From contig JAKSZU010000009.1 in assembly GCA_026018925.1 (NCBI GenBank), forward strand, positions 37,562,415-37,626,414: a stretch of 64,000 bases of DNA, given 5' to 3'. Source of the stretch: Tupaia tana. Lineage: Eukaryota; Chordata; Mammalia; Scandentia; Tupaiidae. The notes beneath the pieces are model-generated. The model made no database searches. It was not told where the DNA came from and saw nothing but the letters and a program-made list of their open reading frames with translations. A program made the translations under genes and the position numbers. Positions 53,568 to 63,789 of the stretch are shown here, piece by piece (position 1 is the stretch's first letter; every line of letters begins with the position of its first letter).

Positions 53568-53802
53568 AGGTTATTGTCATAGGGTGCATGTGCTTGCGGA
53601 AAGAGACAGAGAAAAGGAAAGTGAGAAATCACCTCCCATCAAGGATGACCACACTGCAATCCCTTCTCCTCCATTCCTAGGATTTGGGATATGCATACAC
53701 ATGTGACCAGTGTGATTTTCAAGCCACCAGGTCTGGGACTCAAACCACGGTCAGCCATGTGGGAGTACAACACCTTAACCACCATGCTTCCTGCTGGCCC
53801 CT
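53568..53802 (-). mobile_element. tSINE-A (older) copy
   Basis: GGTTATTGTCATAGGGTGCA end and minus-strand head GGGGCCAGCAGGAAGCATGG. Confidence 0.8.
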
Positions 53803-54117
53803 AAACAGATAATTTTTAATGTTATTTAATATATAAAAAAATCAAAAGAAGAAAAATATTTCCTGATATATGAAAATTACATGAAATTCAAATTTCAGCA
53901 ATTCTAAATAAAGTTTTATTAGGACATAGCCAGACTCATTTATTTATACCCTATCTATTGCTGCTTTTGTGCTATGACAACAGAATTAAGTGGTTCCAAC
54001 AGAGAAAAGATGGGGCTGTCTCATTTCTTCACAGTGCTGCTCACTGCTTTAAATTACATTGATGCATAACTCTACAGCATTTTAAGTATTGTAGACATTT
54101 CTATACTGCAAGCTTTT

Positions 54118-54402
54118 CAATTTTTTAGAGAGAGACTTTTTCCTATTAGGCATATGCGCACGTGTGTGCGTGCACTCACGCACGAGAGAGAGGGAGAGAT
54201 TGAGAGAGAAAGCAAGAAATAATCCCCGGGGGAGGGGGGTGTGGCCACACAGCAATCCCTCTCCTGCATTCTCCTCCTCTCAGAATTTTGGGCACGCAAG
54301 CTCACCCAGTGTGAATTTTAAACCACCAGGTCCAGGACTCAAACCATGGTTGACTACATGGGAGTCCAGTGATGAAACCATTACACCATCCTCTGGTCCC
54401 AC
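54118..54402 (-). mobile_element. tSINE-A in the hAT element
   Basis: Minus-strand A element with a GTGTGTGCGTGC segment, inside the tail of the adjacent tSINE-B. Confidence 0.8.
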
Positions 54403-54411
54403 CACAAGTTA

Positions 54412-54626
54412 TTATTTTTTTTATTATTATTATTTTTAAAAGAATTATTTAATTATTGAATTCCACTTATTATTATTATTTTTTAATTTGACCATGGAGA
54501 CAGACAGAGAGAGAGAGAGAGAGAAGGAAAACAAGAAAGCAAAGTGCCAGGTCCAGGACTCAAACTGCAGTCGGCCATGTGGGAATCCAATGCCTTTAAA
54601 CACCATGCCACCTGCCAGCCCCAGCC
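54412..54626 (-). mobile_element. tSINE-B in the hAT element
   Basis: The pair of SINEs is bracketed by exact ACTGCAAGCTTTT at 54105-54117 and 54627-54639, so the B inserted first and the A entered its tail. Confidence 0.86.
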
Positions 54627-54904
54627 ACTGCAAGCTTTTACACATTGTCAACGTATACCTATCATGTCAAACAAGAAAAATTAAGTGGACTTTGTCATTT
54701 CAAGACACATTAGAACGTGGACTATTTGGTTATCTAATGAGATGGCAAAACACTATGTTTGTTATGCAGTGACACTACAGCTCTGGTATGCTAGAAGAAT
54801 ACAATGTTTGCCAACAGAACCAGACTAAGCTCTATTCATAATATCCCCAGTTCACAAAATAGTAATGGCTAGAAACAAATTTTTTTAATTATCCTTTTAA
54901 AATA

Positions 54905-55060
54905 ATGTAGAGTGTGTGCATGAGAGAGAGAGGAAAGAGAGAGAGAGAAAGCACCCATCAACAAGGCCTAGTCATGCTGCAATCTTTCTTCCTCCAATTT
55001 TCTGTCTTGTCAGGATCCTGGGCATGGGTATGCACATCCAACCGATTCCACTGGCCCAGA
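54905..55060 (-). mobile_element. tSINE-D fragment in the hAT element
   Basis: TAGAGTGTGTGCATGAGAG end and CTGTCTTGTCAGGATCCTGG body. The tRNA-like head is missing. Confidence 0.65.
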
Positions 55061-55126
55061 AAAACAGATTTTCAGTTGAATATCTCATCACAGTAGAATT
55101 TTTCACGAAATTAAAAAATGAAGATG

Positions 55127-55402
55127 GGGAACCAGGAGTTAGCGTAATGCCTATGTCGCTGGACTCCCACATAGTCGACTGCGGTTTGCATTCCAGACCC
55201 GGTGGCTTAAAACTCACGCCAGGCGCGTGTGTGTGCGTGCCCAAGATCCCGAGAGGAGAATGGAGGAGAAGGGACTGCGGCATGACCATCCCCCCAGGGG
55301 GTGATTTCTCGCTTTCTGTTTCTATGTCTCTCTCTGTCTGTCTGGCGAGCGCACGCACCCTATAGCGAAAACCTCTCCAAAAAAGAAAAAAAAAAGAAAA
55401 AG
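55127..55402 (+). mobile_element. tSINE-A in the hAT transposase region
   Basis: Exact TSD AAAATGAAGATG at 55115-55126 and 55403-55414. CpG-rich. Confidence 0.92.
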
Positions 55403-55640
55403 AAAATGAAGATGAAGCTGCCACCAAAGTAAGTTTCTAAGTGGCTCATTTATTAGTCAAGCAAAAATGCCATTTATGGATGGTGAATTAATTAAGTCAT
55501 GTTTGATTGCAACAGCTAAGGAAATGTGCCTAGAGAAAATAAATATGTTTAAAACTATTAGCCTTCTGGTGAAAACAGTTGCTCAAAAAGTTTAGAATAG
55601 TGGGAACAGCATCAATAGTCAAGTGAGAAGGAAGCAAATG

Positions 55641-55856
55641 GGCTAGATGCAGTGTGCAGTGGTAACACAATGCGCTGCAATGCTGGATCCACATGGGAGG
55701 GTCCTGGGTTTGCTCCCTGGAGCCTCCCTGTTCACACTGAGCATACTGAGGCTGATGCTAAGGATGGACCATGGCGTAAAGACCCTGTTGGGGTGCCTGT
55801 CTCTCACTCCCTCTCTGTTTCTCTTGCCCATGGAAAAAAGAAACTTAATAAAAATA
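55641..55856 (+). mobile_element. tSINE-C in the hAT transposase region
   Basis: GTAACACAATGCGCTGCAATG head, GGTCCTGGGTTTGCTCCC and TTGCCCATGGAAAAAAG end. Short flank AAGCAAAT on both sides. Confidence 0.75.
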
Positions 55857-56599
55857 AGCAAATAATTTTGAATGGTTTTCCTTGGTTCTTGATGAATTGG
55901 CAGAGCTGAAGCAATGACAGGTTTGAAGTGATTGAATATGAACATGAATAGTCTACATAGAGCAAGAGAGAGTATTTTAAAAGAAGTTGAGAAAACACGA
56001 GTTTGGTGTAACCTGAATACGCGAAGACATGCCACAATGAATGGTCAAAAATTTGTGTGGAACAGAAAAAGGTTTAGTTGAACAAATTTACAAAACTTGT
56101 GAAAATGTAGATGCTTAAAGCCTATGGTTAGGCATTGCATTATTTATCAGCCAACACTTTGCAAAAAATATTTGCATCTACCACGTGTTATTAAACCAGT
56201 AATGTCAGTGGTGAACTTCATATGCTCTCTTGGACCTGGCAGTCATCAACAGTTCTGTACATTTTTGTCAAAAATAGAAATTAAATATGTATCTTACTCT
56301 ACGGACACTTGAGTTAACGGCTTAGTAGTAGTAAAATTTTATTGAACCTTTTGAGCTCAGGGCTAAGATCAAAATTTTTCTGGATGAGAAGATCTGCCCT
56401 CAGTTACTATTACTGAACACTAAATGTGTGGAAATTTGTTGTCTCCCTTGATATATAAACACCTACGTAACATTAATTTCTTCTTTTGGGACACAAGGTA
56501 TTTACTCTCTGGCCATTCACAGAAAAAGTTTGTCAACCACTACCATAGACATTTAGTGATAGCTTCTTGTTTTTTTTTTTTTTTTAATTTAATTTAATT

Positions 56600-56684
56600 G
56601 GGACCATAATGGTTACATTTCTGGACTCCCACAAAGTGAACCACAGTTCGAGTCCTGGACCTGGCAGCTTAAAACTTATGCTGG

Positions 56685-56720
<36 letters not shown>

Positions 56721-56878
56721 CCAAAATCCCAAGAGGAGAATGGAAGAGAAGGGATTGGAACATGGCCATCTCCCCGCCCCCCCCTGCGGGGAGGGGGTGA
56801 TTTCTCTCATTCTGTCTCTCTGTTTCTCTCTGTCTCTCTGGCGAGCACATGCGCCCTATAGCAAAAATATTTTTCTAA
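56600..56878 (+). mobile_element. tSINE-A with expanded TG and C runs
   Basis: GGGACCATAATGGTTACATTT head (A-box region shortened). TG run at 56686-56719, C-rich hairpin at 56772-56798, CCTATAGCAAAAATATTT end. Confidence 0.84.
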
Positions 56879-56889
56879 AAAACAACTAA

Positions 56890-57055
56890 TTTCTTTTTTT
56901 ATTATTATTGTAATTTTTAAATTTGCTATAGAGTACGTGTGCTCACCAGAGAGAGAGAAAAAATGAGAAAGCAAGCCTCCAGGTCTGGGACTCGAACCAT
57001 GGTTAGCCATGTGGGAGTCCAACACCCTAACCACCATACCACCTGCTGATCCTGC
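56890..57055 (-). mobile_element. tSINE-B variant with A-type junction
   Basis: The body is B-like, but the tail junction reads TTTGCTATAGAGTACGTGTG, as in A. The same hybrid form is seen at 24508. Confidence 0.78.
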
Positions 57056-57234
57056 TACTTGGGTTTTTCTGGAAAACATTTCTCTCTGCTAATAGAAACC
57101 TAATGTCTATGATAGTGCCTAGGCTCCTCAAACTTATTGTATTTGGGGGTTCTTCACATTTTTGGCACTACTCCCCCTGATCCCTAGGATGGGGTAGCTA
57201 CCCTCCCACTCCTTTAAGAATCTTAATCTTCTCG

Positions 57235-57495
57235 GGACCAGCAGTTGGCATAATGGCTATGATGCTGGACTCCCATGTAGTCGACTGCAGTTCAAGTCCC
57301 GGACCCAGAGGCTTAAACTCATGCTGGATGTGTGTGCGTGCATGCCCAAGGTCCCAAGAGGAGAATGGAGGAGAAGGGATTGCGGCGTGGCCATCCCCCT
57401 TGGGGGTGATTTCTCTCTATCTGTCTGTCTCTCTCTGTCTTTCTGGCGAGCACATGAGTCCTATAGCAAAAACCTCTCAAAAAAAACAAAAAAGA
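57235..57495 (+). mobile_element. tSINE-A copy
   Basis: TSD AATCTTAATCTTCTCG at 57219-57234 and AAATTTCATCTTCTTG at 57496-57511. Confidence 0.87.
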
Positions 57496-57511
57496 AATTT
57501 CATCTTCTTGT

Positions 57512-58761
57512 CACAGAAACCTACTGTCAGGTGAAAACATCACCTTTATTTTACTCTCAAGAGGACTCACATGTATTAAATAGGAATTCTGATTATCAGT
57601 GCTAATCATCCAGATTTTCTAAGGCTAGATCTTTGGTTCCAGGGGGTCCTCACTACAGGGCCAGAGCCCAGGCTTCCTGTCACACAAGCCAGAAAACTTG
57701 CTACTACCTTTTCCTGCTGTCACCTTTTTATTCTTATATTGGGTTATATGATGTAAAGAATCCCCATAAAGATATCACCCAGTGATGACCTGAAATAGAT
57801 AACTGTCTAGAGAGCTATTAAATCGTAGCCTCCAGTTATCTCTGTCTTTGTTTATAAGAGCAGTAATTTAGAAATTACAGATGTGCTGAGTTTCTAAATA
57901 CTCTTTGGGGGAGTATAAACTTACTAATTCAGCAAGATCTAATTCGGTAACTATGCTCCTCTAAAACCACTTCAGTGAAAGTGATTTTTAGTGGACCTAG
58001 AAAGGGCAAATAATTTGCTTTTATAAGCTTCGATGGCTTGAAATGACTTAAGCATTGACTGCATGCATAGCAACTTACTTTACGTCCTTACTTTTTATAT
58101 ATTACTTATACATCCTTATTACAATATTTATATTATGACTAAGAGACAGAAATAAACAAGAGAAAATAAATATTAAAGCAAAGATGCAGCTTAGAAGTAA
58201 TTTGTGACCAGGAAATGAAAGGCAGATAATTAGTCTCCAGGGTACAAATTATTGTTGTGTAAAAACAAAACAAACAAAAACTTCCAAAACGAAAATTCAT
58301 AGGTTTGTTTCGTTTTGTTTTGTTTCTGCTACTTTTGAAAAACAGACTCACCAGTATAGAATTTATGACTTGCTACTTTTAGGGATAGCTGTTTATTTTT
58401 ATTATCCTTCTATGATGGCCATTAAACTGAGCCTTAATTGGATCCGTCATTTTCAAATTACTCAAGCTTTTTGAAAAATAAATTCCCTTCCCAAGGGAAC
58501 ACCTGTTTCATTAAATGTTGTTTTATTTTTATATTCTTCAAATTAGACTCCCCCTTTTTTTAATTACAAATGACTCATCAAAATCCATGTTGATTTTTAG
58601 ATAAAGTGAGTTTATCTTCCAGAAAATCTAAGCAAAGCCAAATATTCAGTGACTGTCATTCTGTCATCACCAGGATGTGAATACATTCTCATAGCTGTAT
58701 GGGTATTATCTTCAGTGGGAAATTTCCAGATTATTAATGCAGTGGTAGATCTGATGACATA
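57512..58761. other. Long SINE-free unassigned stretch
   Basis: About 1.25 kb with no recognised repeat and no open frame of note. Confidence 0.45.
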
Positions 58762-58777
58762 CTGAGTCATTAGTCTT

Positions 58778-59223
58778 TTTTTTTTTTTTTTTTGTAAGAG
58801 AGATGTTTGCAGGGCCAGCAGGTGGCGTGGTAATTAGGAGTGCTGGACTCCCACATGACCGACCATGGTTTGAGTCCTGGGCCTGGTGGCTTGCTTTCTT
58901 GCTTCCCCAATACCCTCACTCTGTCCCTCTCTGGTCAAATTAAAATAAATAAATAAAGTTTAACAAAATCATTCTTTAAAGAAAGAGAGAGATTTTGCTA
59001 TAGGGCACGTGTGCTCACCAGAAAGACAAAGACAAAAAGTGAGAAATCATCCCCCAGGGGGGGATGGCCACACTGCAATCCTTTCTCCTCCATTCTCCTC
59101 TCAGGATCTTGGGCACGCACACAAGAGCCCGGCGTGAGTTTTAAGTTGCCAGATCCGGAACTCAAACCGCTGTTGATTACATGGGAGTCCACCAATGTAA
59201 CCATTATGCTATCTGCTGGTCCC
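58778..59223 (-). mobile_element. tSINE-A, tail split by a tSINE-B
   Basis: T run at 58778-58794 and body 58985-59223. TSD CTGAGTCATTAGTCTT at 58762-58777 and CTGAGTTATTAGTCTT at 59224-59239 brackets both elements. Confidence 0.88.
58811..58984 (+). mobile_element. tSINE-B nested in a tSINE-A
   Basis: GGGCCAGCAGGTGGCGTGGTAA head. It entered the A element near AAGAGAGATGTTTGC (58796-58810), repeated as AGAGAGATTTTGC after it. Confidence 0.87.
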
Positions 59224-59266
59224 CTGAGTTATTAGTCTTAATAATCTGCTCCCTGGAAGTATTTAT

Positions 59267-59499
59267 AAACAGCAAATGGTGTAGCAGTTACTTTGCTGGA
59301 TGCCCATGTGGCTGGCCAGGGTTTGAGCCCCAGATCCAGTGGCTTGGAACTCACGCGGGGTGCATGTGAATGTGTGCCCAGGATCCCAGAAGGAGAATGG
59401 AGAAGGGATTATTGTGTGGTCATTCCCCGGGGGATGATTTCTCACTTTCCCTCTTTCTTTCTCCAGAGAGCGCATGAGCCCTAGGGCAAAAATCTCTTA
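59267..59499 (+). mobile_element. tSINE-A (older) copy
   Basis: AACAGCAAATGGTGTAGCAG head. TSD AAGTATTTATAA and AAGTATTCCTAA. Confidence 0.8.
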
Positions 59500-59566
59500 C
59501 AAGTATTCCTAAGAAAATAATATGATATATGCTAATTCATATATCACTTTTCCCTCTCTAATTTTT

Positions 59567-59812
59567 AATTGCCAGAGTACATGTGCTCACCGAAGAGACA
59601 GAAAAACAAGAGAAAGCACCCTACAATGGGACATGGTCACAACACAACCCTTTCTCCTCCATTTCTCCATCCTGTCAGAATTTTGGTCACACACAAACGT
59701 GCGCACGTGCGCTCACACCCAGTATGTGTCTCAAGCTGCCAGGAACAAGATTCAACCATGGCTGGCCATGTGGGATCTGGATCACTGAACCACTAGGCTA
59801 TGGGGTCAGCTC
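59567..59812 (-). mobile_element. tSINE-D copy
   Basis: TTGCCAGAGTACATGTGCTC end, ATCCTGTCAGAATTTTGG motif, minus-strand head GAGCTGACCCCATAGCCTAG. Confidence 0.73.
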
Positions 59813-60120
59813 ATTTCTAATTTTTTTTTTTAAAAAAGGATTTCAGCTCAAAATTCAAAATTCAATGGCCATATAAATATTTTCAGTCATCTTTTCCCAA
59901 AACATTCCTTTAAAAGTACTATTCTTTTTTTTTTTGGAGAGGTTTTTACTATAGGGTATGTGCACTTGCCAGACAGACAGAGAGAGACAGAGAGATAGAA
60001 AGCGAGAAATCATCCCCCGGGGGGATGGCCGCGCCGCAATCCCCTCTCCTCCATTCTCCTCTCGGGATCTTGGGCACGCACGCACACGCGCCTGGCGTGA
60101 GGTTTAAGCCACCGGGTCCA

Positions 60121-60131
60121 GGACTCGAACC
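60121..60131 (-). promoter_or_regulatory. Pol III box B in tSINE-A
   Basis: Minus strand reads GGTTCGAGTCC, a perfect match to the tRNA-gene B box. Confidence 0.85.
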
Positions 60132-60163
60132 GTAGTCGACTACATGGGAGTCCAGAGACATAG

Positions 60164-60174
60164 CCATTACGCTA
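60164..60174 (-). promoter_or_regulatory. Pol III box A in tSINE-A
   Basis: Minus strand reads TAGCGTAATGG, close to the tRNA-gene A box TRGCNNAGYGG. About 32 bp separate it from box B, normal for a tRNA promoter. Confidence 0.82.
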
Positions 60175-60205
60175 ACTGCTGGTCCCTAAAAGTACTATTC
60201 TTGAT

Positions 60206-60348
60206 GGGGCCGGCAGGTGGCGTGGTGGTTAAAGACGCTAGATTCCCACATGGCCAATCGTGGTTTGAGTTCTGGACCTGGTGGCTTGCTTTCTCACTTT
60301 CCTTTTTTCTCTCTCTCTGTCTAGTCAAATAAAAATATAATAATAACA
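60206..60348 (+). mobile_element. tSINE-B copy
   Basis: GGGGCCGGCAGGTGGCGTGG head and TCTAGTCAAATAAAAATA tail. Confidence 0.87.
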
Positions 60349-60349
60349 G

Positions 60350-60530
60350 GGGCCAGCAGGTGATGTGGTGGCTAAGGGCACTGAACTCCCACATGGCCGA
60401 CTGAGGTTCAAGTTCTGAACCTGGCGGCTTGCTTTCTCACTTTCTCTGTTGCTCTCTAGTCAAATTTTACAAATAAATAAATAAATAAATAAATAGTTAA
60501 ATAAAATAATTCTTAATAATAACAATAACA
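60350..60530 (+). mobile_element. tSINE-B copy
   Basis: GGGGCCAGCAGGTGATGTGG head directly after the previous copy's tail. AAATAAAT repeat tail. Confidence 0.87.
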
Positions 60531-60576
60531 AGTGAAATGAAATAAATACATCTTTTTTTTAAAAGTATGCTTCTTG

Positions 60577-60761
60577 GGGCCAGCAGGTGGCGTGGTGGTT
60601 AGGGGTGCTGGACCTCCACATGGCTGATCATGGTTCAAGTCCCGGACCTGGTGGCTAGCTTTCTCCCTTTCTCTCTCTCTCCCTATCTTGCTCTGGTCAA
60701 AATAAAAATAATAATAATAACAATAATGATAAATTTAAAAAGAAAATAATGCTTAAAGGAA
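60577..60761 (+). mobile_element. tSINE-B copy
   Basis: Exact 16-bp TSD AAAAGTATGCTTCTTG at 60561-60576 and 60762-60777. Confidence 0.92.
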
Positions 60762-60943
60762 AAAAGTATGCTTCTTGATGTAAACAACACAGATGGGGTT
60801 GGTTTGTCACATTTGGGGCCTAGTGGACATTATCCAAAAGTAGACAGAAATTTCTTCAAAGACTGTTGGACTGAAGTGCTTTCCACTTTAACAATAAGCC
60901 CACTTTTCCATTGCATACTGCATCAATTTAAAAGCAGTAGGTT

Positions 60944-61218
60944 TGGGACCAGCAGATGGTGTAATGGTTACATCACTGGACTCCTACATAGTCGATCGTG
61001 GTTTGAGTTCCAGACCCAGTGGCTTAAAACTCACTCCAGGCATGTGTGCGTGCACACCCAAGATCCTGAGAGGAGAATGGAGGAGAGGGGATTGTAGCAT
61101 GGCTATCCCCCCTAGGGGGTGATTTCTTGCTTTCTGTCTGTCTCTCCAGAGAGCACACATGCCCTTGTAGTAAAACTCTCTCTATAAATAAATAAATAAA
61201 CAAATTAATTAATCAAAT
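60944..61218 (+). mobile_element. tSINE-A copy
   Basis: TSD AAAAGCAGTAGGTT at 60930-60943 and AAAAACAGTAGGTT at 61219-61232. Confidence 0.9.
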
Positions 61219-61279
61219 AAAAACAGTAGGTTCAAAGTCAATATTTCCTTAATGTTGAGGTGTCGCTCAGTGTTCAATT

Positions 61280-61543
61280 TTTTTTTCTTTTTGGAGAGGT
61301 TTTTTTGCTAGGGGGCATGTGCACTCGCCAGAAAGACAGAGAGAGACAGAGAGACAGAAAGCAACAAATCACCCTCCAAGGGGAGATGGCCACACCACAA
61401 TCCCTTCTCCATTCTTCTTTCGGGATCTTGGGCACACACGCACACGCGCCTGGCGTGAGTTTAAGCTGCTGGGTCTGGGACTTGAACCGTGGTCAACTAC
61501 ATGGGAGTCCAGTGACATAGTCATTATGCTAACTGCTGGTCCC
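61280..61543 (-). mobile_element. tSINE-A copy
   Basis: Complete minus-strand A copy with GCTAGGGGGCATGTGCACTC end and head ending GGGGACCAGCAGTTAGC. Confidence 0.86.
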
Positions 61544-61579
61544 CTGAAATCTTGATCTTCATTTTTTCTGACAATATCT

Positions 61580-61687
61580 AAGGGGGAGAGAGAGGGAAAG
61601 AGAGAAACAAGCCTCCAGGTCCAGGACTCGAACCATGGTCTGCCATGTGAGAGTCCAGCACCTTAATCACCATGCCACCTGCCAGCT
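61580..61687 (-). mobile_element. tSINE-B fragment
   Basis: Only body and head remain (GGGGGAGAGAGAGGGAAAGA to the minus-strand GCTGGCAGGTGGCATGG). The tail is gone. Confidence 0.78.
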
Positions 61688-61725
61688 TACCTGCTTCATT
61701 CTTTTTTGTTTGTTTTGTTTTTTAG

Positions 61726-62075
61726 CAGGAAAACAGCAATTTATTTGTGCCGACACTGGCTCAGTGGATTTACATCCAAACTGAGTCCCAAATTTCTGGG
61801 GGGCCCTTCCTTATAATCATTTTAGTTTCTTTGTCCCCCTTATATGGTTACAAACTCTTTGATTAGGTAACTTCTGCGATAAGGCTGCTCCAGAACTATG
61901 CAGACATGCCTGGGACTACTGGTTTGTTAGACATGCAGGCATACATGGAGTTATAGGTTGCTATAGAGACAGGGTTACAAGGTTACTACCAACTACACAT
62001 GCATAATCAAATACCAAGCATACCCTGTTTTCTTCTTTGTTCTGGAAGGGGCCCTACCATATCGCCAGTATCACC
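61726..62075 (-). mobile_element. Probable solitary LTR of a class I-type endogenous retrovirus
   Basis: Read on minus, about 350 bp begin TGGTGATACTGGCGATATGG, carry a TATAA-like box followed by GGGGG (about 61841), then CACAAATAAATTGCTGTTTT (polyadenylation signal) and finish near AAAAAACA. This fits an LTR with U3, R and U5 and the TG...CA rule. No internal retroviral genes and no second LTR are present, and the family is not identified. Confidence 0.5.
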
Positions 62076-62083
62076 ATTACTCT

Positions 62084-62172
62084 CCCTGCTTTTATGCTTT
62101 CTCATCTTTCAGTTTCTTCTCTCTCTCTCTCTCTTTCTGTGTCTTTCCCTTGTCAAGTTAAAATATAATAAT
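62084..62172 (+). mobile_element. tSINE-B tail fragment
   Basis: TGCTTTTATGCTTTCTCATC, TC run and TTGTCAAGTTAAAATATAA. No head. Confidence 0.65.
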
Positions 62173-62173
62173 A

Positions 62174-62384
62174 ATGGGGCCGGCGCGTGGCTTGGTGGTT
62201 AAGGGCACTGGACTCTCACGTGACTGACCGTGTTTCAAGTCCTAGAACTGGCAGCTTGTTTTCTCAGTTTCTCTCTCTCTCTTTCTGTCTCTCTCTTTCT
62301 GTCCCTCTCTGGCCAAATTTAAATAAATAAAAAAATAAATGAATAAATAAAGTTAAATAAAATAATCCTTTAAAAATAATAATA
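62174..62384 (+). mobile_element. tSINE-B copy
   Basis: GGGGCCGGCGCGTGGCTTGG head, TC-rich middle and CTCTGGCCAAATTTAAATAAA tail. Confidence 0.87.
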
Positions 62385-62398
62385 ATAAATATTTTCAG

Positions 62399-62592
62399 GC
62401 CAGCAGGTGGTGTGGTGGTTAAGGGCGCTGGACTCCCACATGGCCAGCAACAGTTCAAATCCTGGACCTGGCAGCTTGCTTTCTCATTTTCCCTCTCTCT
62501 TTCTCTCTCTTACTCTGTCCCTCTCAGGTCAAATTAAAATAAACAAATAAATAAAGGTAAACAAAGTAATTATGAAAATAATAATCATCATC
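62399..62592 (+). mobile_element. tSINE-B copy
   Basis: GGCCAGCAGGTGGTGTGG head. TSD ATAAATATTTTCAG at 62385-62398 and ATAAATATTTCAG at 62593-62605. Confidence 0.9.
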
Positions 62593-62605
62593 ATAAATAT
62601 TTCAG

Positions 62606-62665
62606 TCTGCAGTTGGTTGAATCTGAGGATATAGAGCCCCTGAATAGGAAGGGTCAACTATATCA
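62606..62665. mobile_element. Possible Tigger-like DNA transposon end
   Basis: GCAGTTGGTTGAATCTGAGG and GAAGGGTCAACTATAT resemble the end of a common mammalian DNA transposon. Too short to be certain. Confidence 0.35.
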
Positions 62666-63224
62666 ATAATGTATGAAAATCAGAAGATCTGCTCTGTAAT
62701 AAGAGCTTAATAGATGTCAGCAATGACCATCGTATTGTGTATTCTGCAAGTGGACTGGAGGCATTTCAACACTAAATTTAATAACAGTAGGCTTTTCTCA
62801 CTTCACAGGAAAAGGAAAGCCAACAGATGGAATTCAGGCTTTTTTTTTTCTGTTTATAACTTTTATTTTAAACTTTTATACCAGTTACTGCTAGACTGTT
62901 AGTGAATGCTAACAGATGACAGGGAAAAAAAAGCCAAAGAATATTAGGGGGAAACTGGGGAACCAGCCAATCATGTTTAGTTCAAAAGCTTGTCCTGGTT
63001 GCATGAGCTCAGGGCTGTGCTTTTATATTTTATACTCCCACAGTCATTTCTCTGCCACTAAAATGGTTCTTTATTTATAGGAATCAGTCAAGTACATCAA
63101 TATTTTACAGTGTTCTTCAAAGAACACTATAACTTCCAGGTATACCAGCATTTGAACAAGTCCAAGGGCTGCTAATGGAAAACATTCTCTATTATAAAAG
63201 AGCTTACATTCATGATGAACTAAA
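62666..63224. other. Unassigned stretch
   Basis: No repeat or gene recognised. Confidence 0.45.
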
Positions 63225-63370
63225 ATGGTAATTCTCAACCCTGGTTGCACATTAAGCTTTCCTGGGGAGCTTTAAAAAAAAAATCTCTAGGCTGCATCTA
63301 AGACCAATTAAATAAAAATTTCTGAGGTGGAACCCAAGCACCAGCATTTTTAAAGCTCCCCAGGTACTTC
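63225..63370. mobile_element. MER5A hAT relic
   Basis: ATGGTAATTCTCAACCCTGG, TGCACATTAAGCTTTCCTGG and TTTTTAAAGCTCCCCAGGTA match MER5A, a short non-autonomous hAT element. Confidence 0.85.
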
Positions 63371-63454
63371 TAGTGGGCAGTTGTATTATAGTTAAGAACA
63401 CTGGACCAAGAAAAAAAAAACATAATACAGAGACCAATACAAATAATGAAGTCT

Positions 63455-63660
63455 AAAGTTCCATGGCCATGGTAAAGAATGCAATGGGACTTCAAAGGAA
63501 AAGTGTCTTGATAAGTGGAGGAGGGAGGAGGTGATAAATGAACTGAATCTTGAAAACTGGACAATAAAGAGCGAAAGGCAAATGGAAAAGGAATGGCATC
63601 TGAGAAGTAAAAATTAGTTCTGGGGTAGAGAAAACTGGAAAACTCTACAAATTTTCATTA
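63455..63660 (-). mobile_element. L2 fragment
   Basis: GAGGTGATAAATGAACTGAA and TCTTGAAAACTGGACAATAA follow the antisense L2 consensus near its 3' third. Confidence 0.55.
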
Positions 63661-63789
63661 TGAGATTAAAACAAAACAAAACATAATAACAAACAACCAG
63701 TGATGAGGAGAAAATATTCTCTTCTACCACATGCAGGCCTTAGCCTCTCTATAGAATGAGGTTTTGTTTTTGTTTTTTATTTTATTCAT

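Larger units (their letters stand above)
54655..56480 (+). pseudogene. hAT transposase remnant (BED finger and catalytic region)
   Basis: Reading piecewise on plus, 54700-54840 translates to a BED-finger-like block ending EEYNVCQQNQTK. After a SINE, 55430-55620 gives LLVKQKCHLWMVN and KINMFKT, the transposase region upstream of the catalytic core. After a C-type SINE, 55880-56310 gives YLHLPRVIKPVMSVVNFICS and FCTFLSKIEI, matching the conserved middle of Charlie-type transposases; 56335-56430 continues with FELRAKIKIFLDE. Similar sequence forms the C-terminal half of the domesticated gene GTF2IRD2. Many stops and shifts show this copy is dead. Confidence 0.83.
53810..56545 (+). mobile_element. 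Fossil hAT-Charlie DNA transposon, SINE-riddled
   Basis: The left noncoding part is around 53918-54100 (AATAAAGTTTTATTAGGACA, TATCTATTGCTGCTTTTGTG). The right end is near 56500-56545 (TTTACTCTCTGGCCATTCAC, AAAAAGTTTGTCAACCACTA). Both match a common mammalian Charlie-type element. The transposase remnant lies between them. At least five SINEs (54121, 54412, 54905, 55127 and 55641) interrupt it. Exact terminal repeats and the 8-bp target duplication were not resolved. Confidence 0.83.
59927..60186 (-). mobile_element. tSINE-A copy, young-looking
   Basis: Exact 16-bp TSD TAAAAGTACTATTCTT at 59911-59926 and 60187-60202. Intact A and B boxes and many CpGs. Confidence 0.94.

Noticed and set aside
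60121-60186. Possible tRNA gene from the A and B boxes in SINE heads
   Set aside because: The acceptor stem has no 3' partner, the anticodon arm does not close, and the same head occurs about 100 times fused to SINE bodies.
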